Source of the DNA: Collinsella aerofaciens
GTDB taxonomy: Bacteria > Actinomycetota > Coriobacteriia > Coriobacteriales > Coriobacteriaceae
Length of the DNA: 64,000 bases
NCBI RefSeq assembly: GCF_002736145.1
Contig: NZ_CP024160.1
Coordinates: forward strand, 62,001 to 126,000
Direction: 5' to 3'
Below are positions 51,042 through 60,178 of this stretch, in pieces. Every line of letters begins with the position of its first letter. Positions within the stretch are counted from its first letter, which is position 1. A program made the translations under genes and the position numbers. A model generated the notes under the pieces. It saw only the letters and a program-made list of their open reading frames with translations, was not told the DNA's origin and made no database searches.

Positions 51042-51881
51042 CTATGACTCCTGCGGCAGGCGCTTCTTGCCCTTGCGGGCGCGGTTCTTAAAGTTCTCGA
51101 CGGCCTCTTCCATACCCAGAGGTACATAGGTGAGCTCATCGAGGTTTTCGGGCAGATAGCACGCAAGGCTTTGCTCCTGCGCTCGGCCTGCTGCGAGCTG
51201 CTCTTCGGTAGGCTGCTCGCCGGGTGTGGCGCAAATGCCATAGACGACGGCACCCATCTCGCGCGTGCGGCGCTCGTACTCGGTCTCGGGATGCTCGGGA
51301 TGGTCGCGGCGGACGTCGTCGCTTACCCAAAGCGTGTCGTAGCCGGCCGCGGCAAACTGCCCCAGGGCGTAGTCGCGCAATGGCTTACTGTCGGATCGCA
51401 GTGTGACGGTGGCGCCGGCTGCAAAGAGCGGGCGATAGAGCATCAGATGGTCGACATGGACGAGTCGTTTTTTGGCGTACTTGGCCTTGGGCTGCGGCGT
51501 GGGAAAGTTGATGGAGATGGCATCGAGCTCGCCTGCGGCAAACAGCTGCGGCAGCGATGCGGCACCTCGGGGCAGGACGAGTGCGTTGGACAGCTCCTGC
51601 TCGCAGATTTTCTGTGCGGCATAGGCGATGCAGATGGGCTCCTGGTCCATGCCGATAAAGAGGGTGTCGGGTTCGCAGTGGGCTCGCTCAACCAGATAGG
51701 TGCCTTTGCCGCAGCCCAGATCTAGATGAAGGCGGGTGAAGGACGCGCCACCAACTGGTGCGCAAGACTTGCGCCAATCTCCGGCATAGGCCTCGGGGTT
51801 CGTCTCAATCGCATCGGCGTAGCGCTCCAGGCGCTCTTCGAGCACAAAGTTCTTAGGCGTGCGAACGTGGACGGCTCCCAT
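51042..51881 (-). CDS. trmB: tRNA (guanine-N7)-methyltransferase TrmB
   Basis: A 279-residue class I SAM methyltransferase. LHLDLGCGKGTYLVERA is motif I, FIGMDQEPICIAYA is the second strand, and INFPTPQPKAKYAKKRLVH corresponds to the NFSDPWPKKRHHKRRL signature of TrmB. It makes m7G46 in tRNA. The conserved DPWPK is changed to TPQPK, so the enzyme is a divergent branch. It may be cotranscribed with the methyltransferase upstream. Confidence 0.85.
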   Translation of the reverse strand: MGAVHVRTPKNFVLEERLERYADAIETNPEAYAGDWRKSCAPVGGASFTRLHLDLGCGKGTYLVERAHCEPDTLFIGMDQEPICIAYAAQKICEQELSNALVLPRGAASLPQLFAAGELDAISINFPTPQPKAKYAKKRLVHVDHLMLYRPLFAAGATVTLRSDSKPLRDYALGQFAAAGYDTLWVSDDVRRDHPEHPETEYERRTREMGAVVYGICATPGEQPTEEQLAAGRAQEQSLACYLPENLDELTYVPLGMEEAVENFKNRARKGKKRLPQES

Positions 51882-51994
51882 GAGGCTCCTTGGTCATAGG
51901 TATGGAACGTGTGGCTGCACGTTCCGGTAATGGGTTAGAGGGGGGGCGATTTGCCCGAAAGTTGCGGTGTGGCTCGGCGGCGAGTCGTCGGTGC

Positions 51995-52867
51995 CTACAG
52001 GCGCTTGAGGATCACATAGCGGTTGAGATCGCCGCTGCGACCGTCGGCATGGAAGCGCTCAAGCTCGCGCACGGGGACCTCGCCGCTCTTGTAGAACGTT
52101 CGGACGCCGCGCACCAGGTCGGTGATCTGTTGATCGTCAAAGTGATGACAATAGCGGTAGGCGTGGCGGTCGTTTTGCCAGCCAATGAGGTGGTCGCCGG
52201 CTTCAAACTGCGCGGAATCGTAACCCTCAAACGGCGGGGTGAGCTCGGCGCGGGCTTCGGCTCGAACGGCCTTGCGCGCCATGCGCTCGTCGTTCATAAA
52301 CTCCCAAAAGCTGATGGCGATGATGCCGCCCGGGCGCGTCTGACGCACCAGGGCGTCGAGCACGCGTACGCGGTACTCGCACGACGGCACGTGGTGCATA
52401 AAGCCAAAGCAGACCGAGATGTCGGCGAGCGGGGCGTCGAAAAGCACGTCGGGTGTCTCGGCGGGGTTGAGCTTCATGAGGGCATCGAGCACATCGAGCT
52501 CCTGGAAGTGCAGGTTGGGGATGCGCAGGGCGTGGCCGCGCGCATCGATGGCCAGGTCCTGGCACGAGTCGACACCATAGAACTCAAATGGGCAGTTGGC
52601 ATCTGCCGAGGGGCTCGCGCCGTCGACGCCCTTGGCAGCCAGCGTGCCGCCGGCGGCAAAGTTCTCGAATCGCATATTGCCGCAGGCAAGATCGAAGACG
52701 CGGACGGGATGCTCTATCGTGGCTACATCGAGCTGCCCGAGTGCGATGTCCATAGTGCGCACCCAGCCGGGCCACGGAGCCTGGCGTGTATCGGAAAAGG
52801 AGGCGGAGTGCTCGCGATAGAACGTATTGTTGAGCTGGATGAGCGATGAGGCGAAATCGCGGTTCAC
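51995..52867 (-). CDS. Trm9/ALKBH8-like SAM methyltransferase
   Basis: A 290-residue class I methyltransferase. The N-terminal FSDTRQAPWPGW (residues 24-35) matches the FSxTRxxPWP signature of yeast Trm9 and ALKBH8. FDLACGNMRFE is motif I, and FGFMHHVPSCEYRVRVL, PGGIIAISFWEF and YRYCHHFDDQQITDLV follow Trm9 (VVHHWSTRERR, GGQALIYCWA, YRYYHLY) in order. Trm9 methylates cm5U34 in tRNA to mcm5U34. The start is GTG 52867 after GGAGGGAG. Elp3, which makes cm5U34, is encoded 2 kb away. Confidence 0.82.
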   Translation of the reverse strand: MNRDFASSLIQLNNTFYREHSASFSDTRQAPWPGWVRTMDIALGQLDVATIEHPVRVFDLACGNMRFENFAAGGTLAAKGVDGASPSADANCPFEFYGVDSCQDLAIDARGHALRIPNLHFQELDVLDALMKLNPAETPDVLFDAPLADISVCFGFMHHVPSCEYRVRVLDALVRQTRPGGIIAISFWEFMNDERMARKAVRAEARAELTPPFEGYDSAQFEAGDHLIGWQNDRHAYRYCHHFDDQQITDLVRGVRTFYKSGEVPVRELERFHADGRSGDLNRYVILKRL

Positions 52868-53134
52868 GGCGCGGGACTCCCTCCGTTGGCGGTGCGGAAT
52901 AAACAGTACGACCATACTACCGTTAACGCTGCAACGGGGACAACCGAGCTGCGGGTCATTGCTTTGTTTGGACACATTTCCGCAGCTCATATGTGCCCGC
53001 AACCGCCGGTTGTCAAAAATCTCACTAGAATAGGTGGCATGCTTTTGGCGGTGGCGGATAGATTTTTAACTGTGCAAGGCGCCTTAAGAACAAAAACGGT
53101 CCGGCGGCACGGCTGGCATCACATAGGAGGAACC
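52868..53134. promoter_or_regulatory. Divergent promoter region with dyad GAGCTGCGG / CCGCAGCTC
   Basis: The region separates the Trm9-like gene from the XRE gene. The 9-base arms lie at 52946-52954 and 52980-52988. No gene is seen here. Confidence 0.4.
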
Positions 53135-53857
53135 ATGAATGTAGAAACTGCGCAGCGGCTCGCCGACCTTCGTCGCAGCAAGGGTTTTAGCCAAGAAGGG
53201 CTTGCACGAAAGCTGGGACTGTCGCGCCAGGCGGTCAGTAAATGGGAGCGCGCGGAGAGCTCGCCCGATACCGAGAACCTGATCTCGCTCGCAAAACTCT
53301 ATGGCGTGAGCCTGGACGAGCTCCTCAATCCGAGCGATGAGATCGAGGACGATATCGAGTTTGAGAACGAGGACCGCGCCCGTCAGCGCGAGGCCGAGGC
53401 AGCGGAGCGCGCCCGTACCCATGAGGCGGCGGCACGTGCTACCGAGGCGGCAACGCAGGCGAGTGATGCCGCCGCCAAGGCGGCGCAAGCGGCAAGCTGG
53501 AGTGCACAAGCCGCCAATGCCGCTACGGCGCAGGTGACGAGTGGCGGCGCAGTTGGCTCGACTCCGGTGAAGGGCCCGTTCCAGTCGTTCCCGTATTGGG
53601 CCGTGTGCTGGCTGCTGTTCTTTTTGCTGATGTTCTCGTTTGGCGCCGGCCCCTTTGCCGCGCTGATTTTCTTTACGATCCCCATCTATCACTGGGTGGC
53701 ACGTGCGCTCGATGGCGATTGGGCGCGCGGGGATATTCAGGTTGGTCCGGCGCCGGCGGTCGCTAGGACTAAGGGGGAGGACGTTTCCACTGCGGTTGAC
53801 GCTGACATGGCTGCCGCGGCCACCGCTGAGCCGAGTGCCAAAGAAGGTGGTGAATGA
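53135..53857 (+). CDS. XRE regulator with membrane-anchored C-terminus
   Basis: A 240-residue protein. Residues 1-60 are a strong XRE helix-turn-helix (AQRLADLRRSKGFSQEGLARKLGLSRQAVSKWERAESSPDTENLISLAKLYGVSLDELL). An Ala-rich helical linker follows (about residues 75-135). Two membrane helices come next (SFPYWAVCWLLFFLLMF and FAALIFFTIPIYHWVARAL), then an acidic tail. It may sense a membrane state and act on DNA. AGGAGG precedes ATG 53135. It overlaps the DUF4097 gene by 4 bases, indicating coupled translation. Confidence 0.87.
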   Translation: MNVETAQRLADLRRSKGFSQEGLARKLGLSRQAVSKWERAESSPDTENLISLAKLYGVSLDELLNPSDEIEDDIEFENEDRARQREAEAAERARTHEAAARATEAATQASDAAAKAAQAASWSAQAANAATAQVTSGGAVGSTPVKGPFQSFPYWAVCWLLFFLLMFSFGAGPFAALIFFTIPIYHWVARALDGDWARGDIQVGPAPAVARTKGEDVSTAVDADMAAAATAEPSAKEGGE

Positions 53858-54753
53858 TGAAGCTCTCGCATGAGTCTAAGAGGCGCTTGGGCGTCGGCAT
53901 CGGAGCGTTTGTGCTTATCATCGGACTTGTCTTCGGCACTTCGTGGACTTTGATTCATTTTGATGGACCGTGGGATTTCGACGATGTTGTATCCGGCTTG
54001 TCTGGTATGGGCGATGCGTTTGACGAGGACGATTCCTTGAATAGCGGTAACTATTCCGCTCGGCCTCAACAGCTTTCGAAGGAAACGTTTGATGCCGACG
54101 CGTTCACATCCCTTGACTTGGATGTGACGTCGGGTACGGTTGAGATCAAATGCGTTTCCGACGGGCCGGTACGTGTCATCGAGAGTGGCCGCGTCGCAAA
54201 AGGAGTAGCTGCTTACGATGCGGCAACCCAGAATCTGGCCGAGGTTAAGGGTTCTACGCTCAAGCTTCGCCAGTTCGATTGCGATGACGAGCGCGCCATT
54301 GACCGCACGGTAACCGTCGAACTGCCGCGCGAAGTTGCCGATAACATGGTGGGCATTACAGCGAATGTAGAATCGGGAGACCTGACGGTCACGGACATTG
54401 CGTGCCATGACCTCAACCTGACGTTGGACTCGGGAGACGTTGAGTTTGCGGGCACTGTAACCGACGCCCTGAATGCCAAGGTAGGTTCGGGCGATGCGAC
54501 GTTCGAGCTCTACCAGGCCCCCGCGAAGTCGATGGACGTAAGCGTGGACTCGGGCGATGTGGAGATAACGGTTCCGAACTCTACGGGCTTTAAGGCGAGC
54601 CTTACCGTGGGCAGCGGTGACTTCGAGAGCGATTTCCTTCCGCTTGGCTACGATGGCGAGACCATATTGAATCTTGAATTCGACAACGGTGATAAGTCTG
54701 CCACGTATCGTTTTAAGGTCGGTTCGGGCGACATGTCGTTTGATTCGGAGTGA
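53854..54753 (+). CDS. DUF4097 membrane-anchored beta-sheet protein
   Basis: A 299-residue protein with one N-terminal membrane helix (VGIGAFVLIIGLVFGTSWTL). The outer part has the DUF4097 pattern of short repeats (ANVESGDLTVTD, LTLDSGDVEFAG, AKVGSGDATFEL, VSVDSGDVEITV, LTVGSGDFES, FKVGSGDMSFDS), a beta-helix or adhesin-like fold. The family is common beside XRE or PadR regulators and is thought to work at the cell envelope. It is cotranscribed with the XRE gene. Confidence 0.82.
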   Translation: MMKLSHESKRRLGVGIGAFVLIIGLVFGTSWTLIHFDGPWDFDDVVSGLSGMGDAFDEDDSLNSGNYSARPQQLSKETFDADAFTSLDLDVTSGTVEIKCVSDGPVRVIESGRVAKGVAAYDAATQNLAEVKGSTLKLRQFDCDDERAIDRTVTVELPREVADNMVGITANVESGDLTVTDIACHDLNLTLDSGDVEFAGTVTDALNAKVGSGDATFELYQAPAKSMDVSVDSGDVEITVPNSTGFKASLTVGSGDFESDFLPLGYDGETILNLEFDNGDKSATYRFKVGSGDMSFDSE

Positions 54754-54800
54754 CATGCGGTTTTCGGAGACCGTTGCATATAGGCGTGCTCTTTGATGGA

Positions 54801-54838
54801 GGCGTCGGGGCTGAGGTTGGCTCCGGCGCCTTTGCCTT
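54801..54838 (+). terminator. Terminator of the XRE-DUF4097 operon
   Basis: GGCGTCGGGGC and GCTCCGGCGCC pair with wobble pairs and are followed by TTTGCCTTT. The -35 box of the next gene lies within the stem. Confidence 0.65.
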
Positions 54839-54844
54839 TACAAT
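54817..54844 (+). promoter_or_regulatory. Promoter of elp3, likely leaderless
   Basis: TTGGCT at 54817-54822 and TACAAT at 54839-54844 with a 16-base spacer. The ATG of elp3 begins 7 bases after the -10 box, about where transcription should start. Only GGGG lies between, two bases from the ATG. Confidence 0.5.
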
Positions 54845-54850
54845 GGGGAC

Positions 54851-56758
54851 ATGGAACAGATTATCTTGAACATACTCGAGGTCCTGCGTCGTGGCGAGGC
54901 CGTGGACGACAAGACCCTCGTCAAACTGATACATGCCGAGGCGCGCCGCGAGGGTGCCGACAAACGAGACCTGGCCAAGCGCCGACTGCTGCCGTTCTAC
55001 CAGCGGGTTAAACGTGAGGAGCCGGCTCGTTGGGCGGCATGGAATGTCGATGCCGAGCTGGAGCGTCAGCTGCTGCAGGTGCTGCGCATGAAACCGCGCC
55101 GAACGGCCTCGGGCGTGGCGACCATTACCGTCATCACCAAGCCCTGGCCGTGCTCGGGCGATTGCCTGTTTTGTCCTAACGACCTGCGCATGCCCAAAAG
55201 CTATCTGCATGCCGAGCCCGCGTGCGCCCGTGCGGAGCAAAACTGCTTCGACCCGTATCTGCAGGTGAGCGCCCGTTTGACGGCGCTTTCGCAGATGGGA
55301 CATGCGACTGATAAGATTGAGCTCATCGTGCTCGGCGGTACCTGGAGCGACTATCCGCAAGGGTATCAGGCATGGTTTACGTCGGAGCTCTTCCGTGCGC
55401 TCAATGATGATGCGGTGGCGGGCGTGGCGGCCAACCCCATGTTGGCGCGTCCGGGCATCAGCCGTGCCGAGGCGGGGCGTCTGCTCGATGACGCTCCCGC
55501 CGATGCCCTGCCGCCGGTGGTAGCAGAGCGTCGCGAGCGCTATCGGGCCGCCGGCATTGCGACAGACGAGGTCGAGCTTGCTGCCGGCGTTGCCGACGAG
55601 CAGGGGCGTGTGGATGCTGCCGTGGGCGGCTATAACCGTGCGGTGCGTCGTCTGTACGGCCCCGGTACGCCGTGGGGCGAGGTCACCGAGTGGCAGACGG
55701 CAACGATGGAGGAGCTCGAGCGTCAGCAGCGCATTAACGAGACGGCGAAGCATCGCGTGGTGGGACTCGTTATCGAGACGCGCCCCGATGCCGTAACGCC
55801 GCAGGCGCTCACGCTCATCCGCCGCCTGGGCTGCACCAAGATACAGATGGGCATCCAAAGCCTTGACCAGCACCTGCTCGATATCAACGAGCGCCGCATT
55901 TCGGTGACACAGATCGAGCGGGCGTTTTCGCTCGCGCGCCTATTTGGCTTTAAGATCCACGCTCATTTTATGCTCAACTTGCTGGGCGCCACACCCGAGG
56001 GGGACAAGCGCGACTACGAGCGCTTTATGACCGAAGGGACCTTTATGCCCGACGAGGTCAAGGTCTACCCGTGTGCGCTCATCGAGGGCTCGCGCCTGGT
56101 GGGCTGCTACGAGCGCGGCGAGTGGCGCCCCTATACCGAGGAAGAACTGCTCGATGTGCTGGCCGATGACATCGTGGTGACGCCGGCGTTCTGCCGCATC
56201 AGCCGCATGATTCGCGACTTTAGTTCCGATGACATCATGGTGGGCAACAAGAAGCCCAACCTGCGTCAGCTCGTCGAGAACCGCCTGGCTGCTCGGGGTG
56301 ACGGTGCGACGGTGCGTGAAATCCGCTATCGCGAGATTAGCACGGCGGGCGCCGACCTGGGCGAGTTGACCCTTGACGAGGGCGTGGCGTACGAGACGCC
56401 GGTGACGCACGAGCGCTTTTTGCAGTGGGTGACGCCCGAAGGCAAGATCGCCGGCTTTTTGCGCCTGTCGCTGCCCGATCGTTCGTTTGTTGCCGCGCAC
56501 GCGGACGAGCTGCCGACGGCGCCGGACGAGGCGATGATTCGCGAGGTGCACGTGTACGGCATGGCGGCGCGCATGGGAGATCAAGGCCAGGCGGCTCAGC
56601 ATCATGGACTGGGGCGGTCGCTGGTGGAGCGTGCGTGCCAGATGGCGCGGGATGCGGGTTATGCGCGCATCAACGTTATCAGCGCGATTGGTACGCGCGA
56701 GTACTATCGCCATTTGGGTTTTTACGACCATGGACTCTATCTGCAAAAGGAGCTCTAA
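54851..56758 (+). CDS. elp3: Bacterial Elp3, radical-SAM/GNAT tRNA U34 carboxymethylase
   Basis: A 635-residue protein. KPWPCSGDCLFCPNDLR holds the radical-SAM cysteines (CxxxCxxC). VLGGTWSDYPQGYQAWF, GLVIETRPDAVTPQAL and LGCTKIQMGIQSLD are Elp3 segments. The C-terminal GNAT domain ends REYYRHLGFYDHGLYLQKEL. Elp3 adds a carboxymethyl group from acetyl-CoA to U34 of tRNA; bacterial Elp3 such as that of Dehalococcoides mccartyi works without the other Elongator subunits. The promoter suggests a leaderless mRNA. The next gene starts on the base after the stop. Confidence 0.92.
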   Translation: MEQIILNILEVLRRGEAVDDKTLVKLIHAEARREGADKRDLAKRRLLPFYQRVKREEPARWAAWNVDAELERQLLQVLRMKPRRTASGVATITVITKPWPCSGDCLFCPNDLRMPKSYLHAEPACARAEQNCFDPYLQVSARLTALSQMGHATDKIELIVLGGTWSDYPQGYQAWFTSELFRALNDDAVAGVAANPMLARPGISRAEAGRLLDDAPADALPPVVAERRERYRAAGIATDEVELAAGVADEQGRVDAAVGGYNRAVRRLYGPGTPWGEVTEWQTATMEELERQQRINETAKHRVVGLVIETRPDAVTPQALTLIRRLGCTKIQMGIQSLDQHLLDINERRISVTQIERAFSLARLFGFKIHAHFMLNLLGATPEGDKRDYERFMTEGTFMPDEVKVYPCALIEGSRLVGCYERGEWRPYTEEELLDVLADDIVVTPAFCRISRMIRDFSSDDIMVGNKKPNLRQLVENRLAARGDGATVREIRYREISTAGADLGELTLDEGVAYETPVTHERFLQWVTPEGKIAGFLRLSLPDRSFVAAHADELPTAPDEAMIREVHVYGMAARMGDQGQAAQHHGLGRSLVERACQMARDAGYARINVISAIGTREYYRHLGFYDHGLYLQKEL

Positions 56759-57637
56759 ATGAACAAGCCGAGTGTTTCTGCTGGCGTCGTTGCCGGCGTT
56801 GCTCTGGGAGCCGCGGCGCTTGGTGCGGCCGCCGTCGCTGTTCGTGCTGCCTGTCTGCAGGTTACGCGAACCCGCAATGGGTTGGCGCGTGTGAAACGCG
56901 TGCACGATGAGGGCGGCGACGAAGTCCGCGTATTGGTGCAAGGCGGCGTCTACCAAAGCGCGAGTTACGTTGGCGAGCGCTGGGTGGAGCCCGTCTTTGC
57001 GTACTATCGCGCGTTTGACGACGTGTTTGAGGCCGAGGATGCGATGCGCGACGCTTATGGTCACGGTATCAACCGTATGCTTATGCTAGGTGGCGGTGGG
57101 TTTGCCTATCCCAAATTTGCGCTGATGTCGCACGAGGGCTTGCGCGTGGACGTCATCGAGTATGACGGAGAGATAACGCGCTTGGCGCGCCGTTGGTTCT
57201 ATCTGGATGAACTGGAGCACGCGGTGGTCGATCGCCTGCGGGTGATTACCGCCGAGGCTCGCTCGTATCTGGGTGTGACGAGCGTGGGCCATCGTCGCTA
57301 CGACGTGGTCGTGAGCGATTGCTTTGGCGGTGCCGAGCCCGTGCGCGAGCTGGCGACCGTTGAGGCGCTGCGCCTGGTGCGGGGCAGCCTGAACCCCGGG
57401 GGTATCTACGTGGCCAATATCGTGAGCGCAAACGAGGGGAGCGATGTGACGTTCCTTCGCGACTGCGCTGCCACGGCACTCGAGGTATTCGTCCACGCCT
57501 GGGTGGTCCCATGTGGCGATGCGAAGTTCGGTGGCGAGGAAAACTTCCTGCTCATCGCCAGCGACGGCGACTATGCCTTTGCCGAAGCCGTGCCCTTCGA
57601 CACCGACTTCCTCGGCACCGTCCTTCACGACAAGTAA
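56759..57637 (+). CDS. Spermidine-synthase-like methyltransferase-fold protein
   Basis: A 292-residue protein. An N-terminal hydrophobic helix (SAGVVAGVALGAAALGAAAVAV) is followed by a spermidine-synthase-type Rossmann domain (MLMLGGGGFAYPKFAL, VDVIEYDGEITRLARRWF, YDVVVSDCFGGA). The polyamine-site residues are not clearly conserved, so the reaction is uncertain. It starts on the base after the elp3 stop, with AAGGAG inside elp3, so it is translationally coupled to it. Confidence 0.8.
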   Translation: MNKPSVSAGVVAGVALGAAALGAAAVAVRAACLQVTRTRNGLARVKRVHDEGGDEVRVLVQGGVYQSASYVGERWVEPVFAYYRAFDDVFEAEDAMRDAYGHGINRMLMLGGGGFAYPKFALMSHEGLRVDVIEYDGEITRLARRWFYLDELEHAVVDRLRVITAEARSYLGVTSVGHRRYDVVVSDCFGGAEPVRELATVEALRLVRGSLNPGGIYVANIVSANEGSDVTFLRDCAATALEVFVHAWVVPCGDAKFGGEENFLLIASDGDYAFAEAVPFDTDFLGTVLHDK

Positions 57638-57663
57638 GTCTCCCCGTCCCAAAAAGACTGGTC

Positions 57664-60108
57664 TTAGGCGTGGCCGCGCCAGCCGAGAACGCGCTGCTTC
57701 ATGCCCTCTATGTCGAGCACGCCTTCGGCAAAGCCCTTACGCACGAGCTCCTCGGGAACAAACTCGTCGTAGCGATCAAAGTAAGGCACCTCGCCGGGGT
57801 AGACGAGCTCGATGGGGTCGAAGTCCTTTTCGGCCTCGGCAGCGAGCACCTCAAAGAACGTCTCCTCGTCTGCCTTCATCTTAAACTGCATAAAGTACGG
57901 GCGTGAAGGGTCGAGTCCGCGAAGGCCCAGCTCCGCGGCACATTTAATCTTGAGCATGCGCTCGAGCGCCAAAAAGGCGTAGCTGCCCAACCAGGGGAAG
58001 AGCACCCAGGTGTCGCCGCCCAGGTTAATGAGCGGTTTAGTTCCCGCGCCCGAAATCTCGGCGGTATGACGAGCCTGTGCAAGGCGTGCCCGTGCGTTGC
58101 CCATGAGGTACGGATATGCCGCGTGCTCGTTGAGCGCCTTGCGCATGCGCTCGAGTACGTGTGTATTGATGTCGCCGGGGCAGTCGCCAAAGTAGGCCGG
58201 CACCCGGCCCTTGACCTGCGTGGCAAAGACAGTGTGGCGCTTCCAGTCCACTTCCTCGACAATCCAGCAGTGTCCGGCGATGGCGATGCGCTCACCGGGC
58301 GGGGGCGGATTAACGATCGTGCCCAGCTCGGCCGATTCGCTCCGGACGGTAAACTCCTCGTTTTCTTGAAACACGGCGTAGAACTTAAAGTTGTTGATGA
58401 TGCGCTCGCCCGCGAGACCCACGATGAGCCCGCCACCTTCGGTGACCTGGATATGGTCGATCTTAATGAGGTGATGTAGCAGCACGCGGTAATCGTCTGC
58501 CGAGACACGGTGGAAATAGCTGAGCGTGAGCACGCGTTGGGCAAGTTCGGCCGGCGTGAGCTCGCCGGTGCTGGCGAGGGTCGACATAGTCTGGTGATAG
58601 AGCAAACTGTAGGGGAGTCGATCGAGCTCGGGCGGCTCGACCCACTTTTCCTCGCGATAGAGTTGTACGAGCGCTATACCCTGCAGGAGCTTCCAGGGAA
58701 TGGTTTCGGGCATCATCGTGCGTGGCTCAGGTTCTTCCTCACGCATGACAAACCACATCTCGGGCGGAAGGTCGCGACGGCCTGTGCGCCCCATGCGCTG
58801 CAAAAAGGAGCTGACGGTAAACGGCGCATCGATCTGAAATGCACGCTCCAGGCGGCCGATATCGATACCGAGCTCCAACGTAGAGGTGGTGACGGTTGTC
58901 TGCGTCTGCTCCTCGTCGCGCATGAGCTCCTCGGCCGTCTCGCGCAGCGATGCCGAAAGATTGCCGTGATGGATGAGAAAGCGGTCGGGCTCGTGCCGGC
59001 TCTCGCAGTAGCTGCGCAGCATGGAGCACACGGCCTCTGCCTCCTCGCGCGAGTTGGCAAAGACCAGGCACTTGCGGCCGCGCGTATGCTCAAAGATATA
59101 GCCCATACCGGGGTCGGCGTTGTCGGGCGCCGTGTCGGTGGGGTTGAGAAGCGCCTGCTCGGTCGCTCGTGGGATGTCGACTTCGCCCTCGGGGGCCGAG
59201 GAAGTGCGACGGTCTTTGGGAGCGGCCTTGCCCCGCGCCTGTTCGCGACGTTGACGGCGTTCTTCCTGTGCAAGCTGTCCGCTGTGGCACATGTCTTGTC
59301 CGGATGCGGGCAGCGCCGCGGGCGCCGCCGTCTCAATACGCTCGCAAGCAAGCATCTCGGCTTCTTGTGGACCTGTGCCTACGAATCCTCGTTGCTGAGC
59401 CTGGGTGCCCGAGTTGTAGAAGTGCTCCATGGAGATGCGCCACACGCGGCGCGGTTCCTCAAAGCGGGGGATAACGCAGTCGCGCCCCGTTCCCTGCGAG
59501 AGAAAGGCGCCCGTGCGCTCGGGGTCGCCGATGGTGGCCGAAAGGCCAATGCGACGGGGCCGCACGCCCGCCATGCGCGAAAGACGCTCGATAAGGCAGA
59601 GCGTCTGCCCGCCGCGGTCGCCGCGCATGAGCGAATGGACCTCGTCGATGACCACATAGCGCAGGTCGCAGAACATACGCGGGATTGCCATGTGCTTGTG
59701 GATCAGGAGTGCCTCGAGTGATTCGGGCGTAATCTGCAAGATGCCGCTCGGTTTTTTGATGAGCTTAGCCTTGTGCGACTGCGAGACGTCGCCATGCCAG
59801 TGCCAGACGAGGATGTCGGCTTCTTCGCACAGGTCGTTGAGGCGGACGAATTGGTCGTTGATGAGCGCCTTGAGGGGGCCAATGTAGAGGGCGCCCACGC
59901 TTGCGGGCGGGTTCTCCCAAAACTCGGTCAGGATGGGAAAGAAGGCTGCCTCGGTTTTGCCGGAAGCCGTGGATGCCGTCAGGAGCACATTGTCCTGTGT
60001 GTTGAAGATGGCATCTGCCGCCGCAACCTGGATAGAGCGCAAGCTCTCCCAATCGTGGGAGTAGATGAAGTCTTGGATAAACGGGGCGTAGCGGTCAAAG
60101 GCGTTCAC
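57664..60108 (-). CDS. Lhr-like SF2 helicase, BrxHI type
   Basis: An 814-residue helicase. TASTASGKTEAAFFP is Walker A (residue about 43), VIDEVHSLMRGDRGGQ is the DEVH box (about 155), LSATIGDP is motif III, VTTSTLELGIDIG is motif V, and QRMGRTGRRD is motif VI. The C-terminal region follows the Lhr layout. A low-complexity Arg/Glu/Gln insertion separates the RecA domains (about residues 265-330). BrxHI-like Lhr helicases occur in some BREX loci. GTG 60108 follows AAAGGAGG; the longer frame starting at 60150 lacks a site. It is the last gene of the TerB cassette. Confidence 0.87.
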   Translation of the reverse strand: MNAFDRYAPFIQDFIYSHDWESLRSIQVAAADAIFNTQDNVLLTASTASGKTEAAFFPILTEFWENPPASVGALYIGPLKALINDQFVRLNDLCEEADILVWHWHGDVSQSHKAKLIKKPSGILQITPESLEALLIHKHMAIPRMFCDLRYVVIDEVHSLMRGDRGGQTLCLIERLSRMAGVRPRRIGLSATIGDPERTGAFLSQGTGRDCVIPRFEEPRRVWRISMEHFYNSGTQAQQRGFVGTGPQEAEMLACERIETAAPAALPASGQDMCHSGQLAQEERRQRREQARGKAAPKDRRTSSAPEGEVDIPRATEQALLNPTDTAPDNADPGMGYIFEHTRGRKCLVFANSREEAEAVCSMLRSYCESRHEPDRFLIHHGNLSASLRETAEELMRDEEQTQTTVTTSTLELGIDIGRLERAFQIDAPFTVSSFLQRMGRTGRRDLPPEMWFVMREEEPEPRTMMPETIPWKLLQGIALVQLYREEKWVEPPELDRLPYSLLYHQTMSTLASTGELTPAELAQRVLTLSYFHRVSADDYRVLLHHLIKIDHIQVTEGGGLIVGLAGERIINNFKFYAVFQENEEFTVRSESAELGTIVNPPPPGERIAIAGHCWIVEEVDWKRHTVFATQVKGRVPAYFGDCPGDINTHVLERMRKALNEHAAYPYLMGNARARLAQARHTAEISGAGTKPLINLGGDTWVLFPWLGSYAFLALERMLKIKCAAELGLRGLDPSRPYFMQFKMKADEETFFEVLAAEAEKDFDPIELVYPGEVPYFDRYDEFVPEELVRKGFAEGVLDIEGMKQRVLGWRGHA

Positions 60109-60178
60109 GGGGCCTCCTTTCAACAACGAATCTCTCAACGCGGCTGGCAACGGCTTGCTGCATTACTGCTTCAACGTT

